The notes below the pieces were generated by a model. That model searched no databases, was not told the DNA's origin, and saw only the letters and a program-made list of their open reading frames with translations. The translations under genes and the position numbers were made by a program. This document shows positions 62,501-64,000 of a DNA stretch of 64,000 nucleotides, one piece after another. The DNA is from Desulfurococcales archaeon (lineage in GTDB: Archaea > Thermoproteota > Thermoprotei_A > Sulfolobales > AG1). The DNA lies in the NCBI GenBank assembly GCA_009903825.1, contig WYEN01000104.1, positions 52,688 to 116,687 of the forward strand, read 5' to 3'. Within the stretch, counting starts at the first letter, position 1. Each line of letters opens with the position of its first letter.

Positions 62501-63699
62501 GAGAAATCTGACACACCATCTCCATTAAGATCTAATGATATAACCTCGTTCCCATATCTTATAGGACCGCTGTCAAAAATGTAGCTAGGAGATGTTGGGG
62601 CGTTAGGAATATAAACTCCACATCTCGAGAGCTGTTTGGCAATATAATAGAGTACCAGCCCTATCGCAGCATACATAGTATCGTAATAACCATCTCCATC
62701 GCTGTCAACTAATATAACCGGCAGAGTATACCACAGAAGTCCGTAGGGATAGAATATGTTTTTAACAGCAAGACCAAACTTGATCTTTCCATAATACTGT
62801 ATGTTACTTATATCCCATGTAGATATATCAAACTCATCATATCCACAACCTGTATATACTATGCCTACATCTTCTCTATACACTGCAGGGAACCATGAGT
62901 CATACACATATAATAATGATGTGTTCACATACATTGTTGTTCCACTTATATTCCCCTCAACTGGTGTCAGAACAAGACCATAGCTATCAGCATCTAATAT
63001 AAGAGACCATCCATATTGATCTCTTGCGACAGCTTCTAGACCAAGTGATGGAGAGCCGTAGTCCACTCCCGTATCTATTATAGCTATTTTAACATTTTCA
63101 CCTTTGATCCCATATCTAGTCCATACATCTATTGCTTTAGTAAGATTCACAGTATAATGATATAGACCTCCGCCTCCTCCTCCAGATGTCTGTGTAGGCT
63201 TTTGAGCATCTTTTTTCTCAAGATCTTTGATTAATCTCTCTTTTATAAAGAAGCCTTCTAATCTTATATCTGGCATAATAGCTATCACACCAGGAGTTGA
63301 TGCCAGAACATCTATATCAGATCTAGATATAGTTGCCACAACGATTTTCTTATCAAAAAGTGGATAGATGCTTAACAAGCCTCTGACTTTTTTCTTAAGA
63401 TCTGACGTAGAGACTTTGTTATCTATAATGATCATGACTCTGCCAAGATCCTTCTGATTCAATAGTTTAACAGGCTTATTCAGACTAATATTGTTCATCA
63501 ACTCTTCATCTTCTACATAGCCTCCATATTTCCAAAAGCTTTCGTTATAAAGTAGAGGACTTACATATGCTGTTTTCAACGACGAAGTCTCTTGTGTTTG
63601 TGAAGAGGCTCTTAATATAATGTCCGTGCCTACTGGTATCTGAATTATCAATAGAAACAGTGGTATTATATATAATATTTTTTTAACATATTTTTTCAT
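59575..63699 (-). CDS. Large secreted subtilisin-like (S8) protease, STABLE-type
   Basis: 1374 aa. Signal peptide (residues about 8-22), I9-like propeptide to about 150, and a six-Gly linker at 173-178. Catalytic Asp209 (IAIIDTGVDYG), His474 (FYSHGTFCATTAAG), oxyanion Asn613 (AAGNGGPG) and Ser708 (GGTSQATPMTAGAAAL). The Asp-His interval (265 residues) is far longer than in subtilisin and holds EF-hand-like Ca2+ loops DSDGDGYYD (332) and DLNGDGVSD (390); a third, DLNNDGVIQLSE, follows in the C-half. The last 600 residues are beta-rich, without a membrane helix. Strong GGAGGAAGG precedes the ATG. Position before the S-layer gene suggests it is bound to the stalk. Confidence 0.93.
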   Translation of the reverse strand: MKKYVKKILYIIPLFLLIIQIPVGTDIILRASSQTQETSSLKTAYVSPLLYNESFWKYGGYVEDEELMNNISLNKPVKLLNQKDLGRVMIIIDNKVSTSDLKKKVRGLLSIYPLFDKKIVVATISRSDIDVLASTPGVIAIMPDIRLEGFFIKERLIKDLEKKDAQKPTQTSGGGGGGLYHYTVNLTKAIDVWTRYGIKGENVKIAIIDTGVDYGSPSLGLEAVARDQYGWSLILDADSYGLVLTPVEGNISGTTMYVNTSLLYVYDSWFPAVYREDVGIVYTGCGYDEFDISTWDISNIQYYGKIKFGLAVKNIFYPYGLLWYTLPVILVDSDGDGYYDTMYAAIGLVLYYIAKQLSRCGVYIPNAPTSPSYIFDSGPIRYGNEVISLDLNGDGVSDFSAGTLAGYIYDASWAIIYEKLGLWRKYVQPLPPWWGYYSWPGSFELWSGEPVSLIWPGLDPMGDYVVLAEDFYSHGTFCATTAAGRDFYAYTGYGFRSISGQAPAAKIASSIALWFGDVLTSIYFFSGFDLQTPYGVGSRSLWPVLLYNPWIAFYGDTWNWTYTGSPLVDMTSNSYGVSAWAIWGWASGMDPLSAVFDYTSLVSGVAHFIAAGNGGPGWGTVATPGASSFSITVGAATEFTYRPIYGYLPGGNREVITWSNRGPSELGVSKPDIVAIGSFAWAVGRTWESLNYGVLDGRYSYDLFGGTSQATPMTAGAAALVVSAYKKIYGLNMPAYLLKTVLMNNAYDMGFNDLSQGAGFVDAFKSVTAVLQSSVPKIYSREFVNDILSDMGLSYTSFTYGSSVGSPTWYEPKIYVPNISPGGSVVKTLEVSGSGSLRFYGLKTILISSQPICGALLSIATPSLVVNCTGDTLYLNMTNRYTGLALLVLDSSKIPKDGIVEIEAVYPFNYFNKGYYGNGRYITWDTYLTWAELWYWIDLNNDGVIQLSETSRIIYDIRGANSVRLQIAKLGDQIREIEDLIKKLYGVDVSGFRKALVLRIGLYYSWINTVVPIKIRINTYGYTTWGEVSISPSTVTFSGTTKVYVIIRAPQTPGFYSGYIIAEDPSRGYRALIPVSYFVPLTLGSSLTMLPAYENTMYKNYYLRGAFDWTWRYESGDWRVFKITVLSGTYAIGVRTVYPTYNQPYYSSNVDSMIFGPLTYYMLDLNTWTIQPYTVTGVQLGGKISASYILFWDYPKPGELVYMARTYSPGTYRLVIRNIQFSGFSYEEPFYIYLEPVTYSISLPARIDARYGTNGVITLKSSQSIYLPNLIIPSSWGIYKPSGRDYLSYVYLPNYGINIFINGTTSSPPYYYIYTTIKTDPAKTYNGYYVTGYLIRHNASVIAYGITWGPYISCWCWNYTVLYYGFEIFNGKQP

Positions 63700-63813
63700 A
63701 AAAACACCTTCCTCCTATATTATATTTTAAAGCTTATAAATACATGATCGTTGGAAAATCCTCTTTTAAAAATTTTTAGGAGAAGACTTAATCTATATTT
63801 TCTAGGGATAGGA

Positions 63814-64000
63814 TTGAGTGAGCTTATTAGAGAAGTCAAGACTGCTGTTATTAGAAGAAGAGGTTTTCATACACATATCAGAGGTCTAGGTCTTGATGAG
63901 AATGGAAGAGCATTATTCGTTGGAGACGGTCTTGTAGGTCAGGTCAAGGCTAGAGAGGCTGCTGGCATTGTTGTTAAAATGATTAAAGAAGGTAAGATGG
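63814..64000 (+). CDS. TIP49/RuvBL-like AAA+ ATPase, partial
   Basis: The first 62 codons only, from TTG 63814: LSELIREVKTAVIRRRGFHT, IRGLGLDENGRALFVGDGLV, GQVKAREAAGIVVKMIKEGK. This is the conserved N-terminus of archaeal TIP49 (RuvB-like) helicases up to just before Walker A, which lies beyond the window. AGGGATAGG serves as ribosome-binding site. TATA-like TATTATATTTTAAAG lies in the shared divergent region with the subtilase gene. Confidence 0.9.
   Translation, partial: MSELIREVKTAVIRRRGFHTHIRGLGLDENGRALFVGDGLVGQVKAREAAGIVVKMIKEGKM

Overview
The window is about 35% G+C, with genes on both strands. It reads as a heterotrophic, hyperthermophilic archaeon of the Thermoproteota (crenarchaeal Thermoprotei, probably near Desulfurococcales). 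The evidence is archaeal information-processing genes (TFE, TFS, Rpo7, Spt4, aMBF1, S6e, Pelota, Trm56, Taw1, TIP49), a tRNA-Tyr with a short intron, box C/D-like RNAs in intergenic gaps, many TTG/GTG starts, and a surface layer of the coiled-coil-stalk type. I cannot fix the genus from sequence alone.

Layout. 1-1073: 5' part of a GH13 alpha-amylase-family gene. 1143-5336: an accessory island between tRNA-Gly and tRNA-Leu, with an IS200/IS605-type end remnant, an AAA+ ATPase behind a perfect palindrome, a VapBC pair whose toxin has an in-frame TGA, a PIN-domain toxin flanked by two copies of its antitoxin (99 bp identical), and an Mrr-like nuclease. 5350-8807: tungstate ABC transporter with a divergent ModE-like sensor. 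8809-15528: ROK sugar kinase, DUF2139 protein, membrane Lon-like protease, family-4 uracil-DNA glycosylase, a second IS605-type hairpin, MobA-like gene. 15636-18978: two thiolase-fold proteins lacking the usual catalytic residues plus two DUF35 Zn-ribbon/OB partners. 19178-26653: transcription and RNA-modification genes, a C5 DNA methyltransferase and spermidine synthase. 26639-42480: mixed metabolism, CoA and PRPP synthesis, wyosine synthesis, translation quality control. 42535-46149: HAD phosphatase, Co/Ni ECF transporter with a frameshifted T subunit, SpeD. 46271-53635: M20 peptidase, a structured ncRNA, an NMT1-type ABC transporter, UbiD and UbiA homologs. 53655-63699: cell-surface block of PNGase-A-like protein, 1261-residue coiled-coil S-layer protein and 1374-residue subtilase. 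63814-end: TIP49.

How the parts work together. Tungstate uptake, its regulator and MobA fit tungsto/molybdopterin metabolism. SpeE and SpeD fit polyamine synthesis. Taw1 and Trm56 modify tRNA. The surface block resembles the tetrabrachion/STABLE protease pair of Staphylothermus, with a possible N-glycan-cleaving enzyme added. Unusual signals are a strong excess of GATC, several genes whose conserved N-terminus begins before any ATG/GTG/TTG, and several candidate guide RNAs.
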